Shown here one piece after another: positions 62,256 through 64,000 of a stretch of 64,000 nucleotides of DNA. The DNA is taken from assembly GCF_022370635.2 (NCBI RefSeq), contig NZ_CP092362.2, forward strand, positions 1,798,001 through 1,862,000, written 5' to 3'. A program made the translations under genes and the position numbers. Under the pieces are notes generated by a model. The model worked only from the letters and a program-made list of their open reading frames with translations. It had not been told where the DNA came from and did no database searches. Every line of letters starts with the position of its first letter. The first letter of the stretch is position 1. Origin of the DNA: Mycolicibacterium crocinum. GTDB taxonomy: Bacteria; Actinomycetota; Actinomycetes; Mycobacteriales; Mycobacteriaceae.

Positions 62256-63277
62256 TGAACCAGCCGACCGTCAGCCTGATCGACGTCGCCACCTACCTCC
62301 CCGAAAACCGTGTTCCCGCAGAGTGGTACACCCAGTACAGCGACACCGACGATCTGCGGGACAACCCGATGTTCCGCCCCCCGGACTTCCGCCACCACGC
62401 TGCCGACGACGAGTCCAACGTCGACATGATCCAGCGCGCCGTCGGCGCACTGGTCGATCGTCACGGCCCGCAGGTACTCGATGACGTCGATGTGCTGCTG
62501 ACCCACTCTCAGCTGCCGGATCTGCCGATCCTCGGTGCGGGCGGCGAAGTCGCGAAACGGCTCGGCATCAACCCCGAGTGGATCATCGATGTCCACAACG
62601 GTGGCTGTGCCGCATTCGTGTTGATGCTCAAGCTCGCTCGGCAGTTACTTGCCAGCGGCGGCGGACGAAAAGCGTTGATCGCGGTCGCGCAGAACGCGGC
62701 GGGCAAGATCTTCGAGCAGGACCAGGTTCGCAAGCTCGCCCAGGCGTCGGTTCCCGGTGACGGCGCGGCGGTCGGGCTGCTCACCCTGTCGGACACCTCG
62801 CCGGTGCTCGACATCGAATGCCGCTACTTCGGCGAGAACGCCACCGACATGACGCTGGCTGCTGATCCCGCGCGGCGGTGGTGGGAAGCCGGCCCGGGAC
62901 AGGGCTATGTGGGGTTCAACGAAGGAAAGATCATCAAGGTCCTCGCCCGCGGCAACCGGCAGGTGCCGCAGGTGGTGCGGGCGGTCTGCGACCGCATCGG
63001 TGTGAAGCCGGGCGACCTCGATCTGCTGGTCACCAACCAGCCGAACCGGCTGCTGTTGCGGAACTGGAGTGAGGCACTGGGCATTTCACCCGACCGGCAT
63101 CGCGACACGTTCCACGAATGTGGCAACCTGTTCGCGGTCGCCATCCCGGTGAACTTCGAGGCCGCCATCCTCGACGGGCAGATCGGCGCCGGCGACATCG
63201 TGATGATGGCCGGCTTCGCGCATGCGGGCGATTTCGCGGGTGCCGCCGCCATCCAGTGGGGCGGAACCCGGACATGA
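62252..63277 (+). CDS. FabH-like (KAS III) condensing enzyme with altered triad
   Basis: 341 residues from ATG 62252 (ATGA overlap). Thiolase fold with the active-site cysteine in IDVHNGGCAAFVL (about residue 120). The position of the catalytic histidine, HQAN in FabH, reads TNQPN here, so His is replaced by Asn; the GN of HECGNLFAVAIP is kept. Loss of the His suggests acyl transfer or a different condensation chemistry from fatty-acid initiation. It is linked by overlapping codons to an ACP gene, its probable partner. Confidence 0.85.
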   Translation: MMNQPTVSLIDVATYLPENRVPAEWYTQYSDTDDLRDNPMFRPPDFRHHAADDESNVDMIQRAVGALVDRHGPQVLDDVDVLLTHSQLPDLPILGAGGEVAKRLGINPEWIIDVHNGGCAAFVLMLKLARQLLASGGGRKALIAVAQNAAGKIFEQDQVRKLAQASVPGDGAAVGLLTLSDTSPVLDIECRYFGENATDMTLAADPARRWWEAGPGQGYVGFNEGKIIKVLARGNRQVPQVVRAVCDRIGVKPGDLDLLVTNQPNRLLLRNWSEALGISPDRHRDTFHECGNLFAVAIPVNFEAAILDGQIGAGDIVMMAGFAHAGDFAGAAAIQWGGTRT

Positions 63278-63531
63278 CCCGGCCGGCGACTCTGGAAGCC
63301 GTCATCGACGACATCATCGCGCTGATCGCGGCCGAAACTGACAGTGCCGCAGCCCTGACCGCCGACTCCGGACTACAGGACGCGGGAATGGATTCCGCGC
63401 GGGTGCTGTCGCTGGTGTTCCGCATCGAAGCCCGCTACGACATCGAGCTGGACGCCGAGGACGGCGACGACCTTCGCACCGTCGGCGACCTGGGCCGCCT
63501 GGTGCTGCGCCGCATCCAGGAACGCCCATGA
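63274..63531 (+). CDS. Acyl carrier protein
   Basis: 85 residues from ATG 63274 (ATGA overlap). Four-helix ACP with the phosphopantetheine serine in LQDAGMDSARVLSLV, followed by RIEARYDIELDAEDGDDL. Acidic as expected. Carries the acyl chain between the AMP-ligase, the FabH-like enzyme and other enzymes of the operon. Confidence 0.88.
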   Translation: MTRPATLEAVIDDIIALIAAETDSAAALTADSGLQDAGMDSARVLSLVFRIEARYDIELDAEDGDDLRTVGDLGRLVLRRIQERP

Positions 63532-64000
63532 TGGGCAGCCCGGCGATCCGGCCGAAGTTCGAGACACTCACCGCCATGCTCGACACCGCCGCGCACAGCG
63601 GCCCGAGCCTGTTCTTCGCCGACCGCAACGAGATCGACACCGAAGTCTCGATGACCGATATTCGCCGGCAGGCGCGTTCGGTCGCCGCCGGCTTGGTCGA
63701 CGCGGGGGTACGGCCGGGCGACCGTGTCGCTTTGGTGTTGCCGACGAGCCCGGAATTCGTCGCTACGTTCTTCGGCGTGCTGTATGCGGGCGCGACCCCG
63801 GTGCCGCTGTATCCGCCGGTGCGACTGGGCAAGCTCGACGAGTACCGCCACCGCACCGCGGCGATGCTGCGGGCGGTCCAGGCTGCGCTGGTGGTCACCG
63901 AGGACCGCATCCGCCCGCTGCTCGAGGCCGCTGGGGCGAGCTGTCGCACCGTTGCCGAACTTGCATGCGCGGAGCACCGTGACATCGATGTGTCCGCCGA
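63528..64000 (+). CDS. Fatty-acyl-AMP ligase-like protein (3' end outside window)
   Basis: Starts at ATG 63528 (overlapping the ACP stop; a second ATG follows at once) and stays open to the window end, 157 codons. DRVALVLPTSPEFVATFFGV and LYAGATPVPLYPPVRLGKLD match the N-terminal domain of AMP-binding enzymes; PLYPP is typical of fatty-acyl-AMP ligases and long-chain acyl-CoA/ACP ligases. Expected to activate a fatty acid and load it on the preceding ACP. The adenylate-binding motifs lie beyond the window. Confidence 0.85.
   Translation, partial: MMGSPAIRPKFETLTAMLDTAAHSGPSLFFADRNEIDTEVSMTDIRRQARSVAAGLVDAGVRPGDRVALVLPTSPEFVATFFGVLYAGATPVPLYPPVRLGKLDEYRHRTAAMLRAVQAALVVTEDRIRPLLEAAGASCRTVAELACAEHRDIDVSA

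Noticed and set aside
1..64000. CRISPR arrays, rRNA genes or prophage
   Set aside because: No regularly spaced repeats, no rRNA-like sequence and no phage structural genes were seen.

Overview
The window is high-GC actinobacterial DNA and almost certainly comes from a Mycobacterium/Mycolicibacterium chromosome. Positions 1-23660 carry a gene order I recognise from the mycobacterial core around Rv3202c-Rv3193c of M. tuberculosis: AdnA/AdnB, an ion channel, NudC, mycoredoxin, UvrD2, WhiB7, an AarF-like kinase, an E1-like protein, a DUF2342 protein, a PDZ-Lon protease and a UPF0182 protein, followed by RNase Z. Accessory genes interrupt this order: a TetR/hydrolase pair, a DoxX protein, two paralogous repeat-rich secreted proteins and a thiol peroxidase. 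No database was available, so all names rest on motif reading and recall of families.

Positions 24482-29400 are a small accessory island placed just after the initiator tRNA gene. It holds a decayed IS481-type transposase, a two-membrane-segment SLATT-type protein, a possible nucleotidyltransferase, and a complete EF-Tu carrying a foreign N-terminal domain of about 140 residues. The EF-Tu fusion is translationally coupled (GTGA) to the possible nucleotidyltransferase. The first part of the island is visibly A/T-richer than its surroundings, while the EF-Tu part looks like the host gene. This is my best candidate for an undescribed system, probably a phage-defence or translation-guarding module. 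A truncated TetR pseudogene follows.

Positions 29400-51000 are mixed accessory chromosome: DUF4189 protein, HtpG, a DsbA-like protein, a TetR/AurF-type diiron oxygenase unit, a PAS-ANTAR regulator, an NRAMP-like transporter operon with two PRC-barrel-like proteins, a WXG100-like gene with a DUF1023 hydrolase and a lipoprotein, an AtoE-type transporter, an APH-like kinase with a divergent TetR, a LysR/MFS pair, a MerR/metallo-beta-lactamase pair, and an Acg-type nitroreductase. Several long intergenic palindromes lie between genes.

Positions 50360-59253 are a full mce operon read leftward (two YrbE permeases, MceA-F and one Mce-associated protein) with overlapping start and stop codons. yrbE-A and mceF each carry an apparent one-base deletion in a homopolymer, so they are either decayed or mis-sequenced. 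Positions 59920-64000 begin a rightward operon with overlapping genes: a ThDP enzyme, an SRPBCC protein, a FabH-like enzyme with an altered triad, an acyl carrier protein and an AMP-ligase cut by the window edge. Together these look like a small lipid or polyketide-type biosynthetic cluster.
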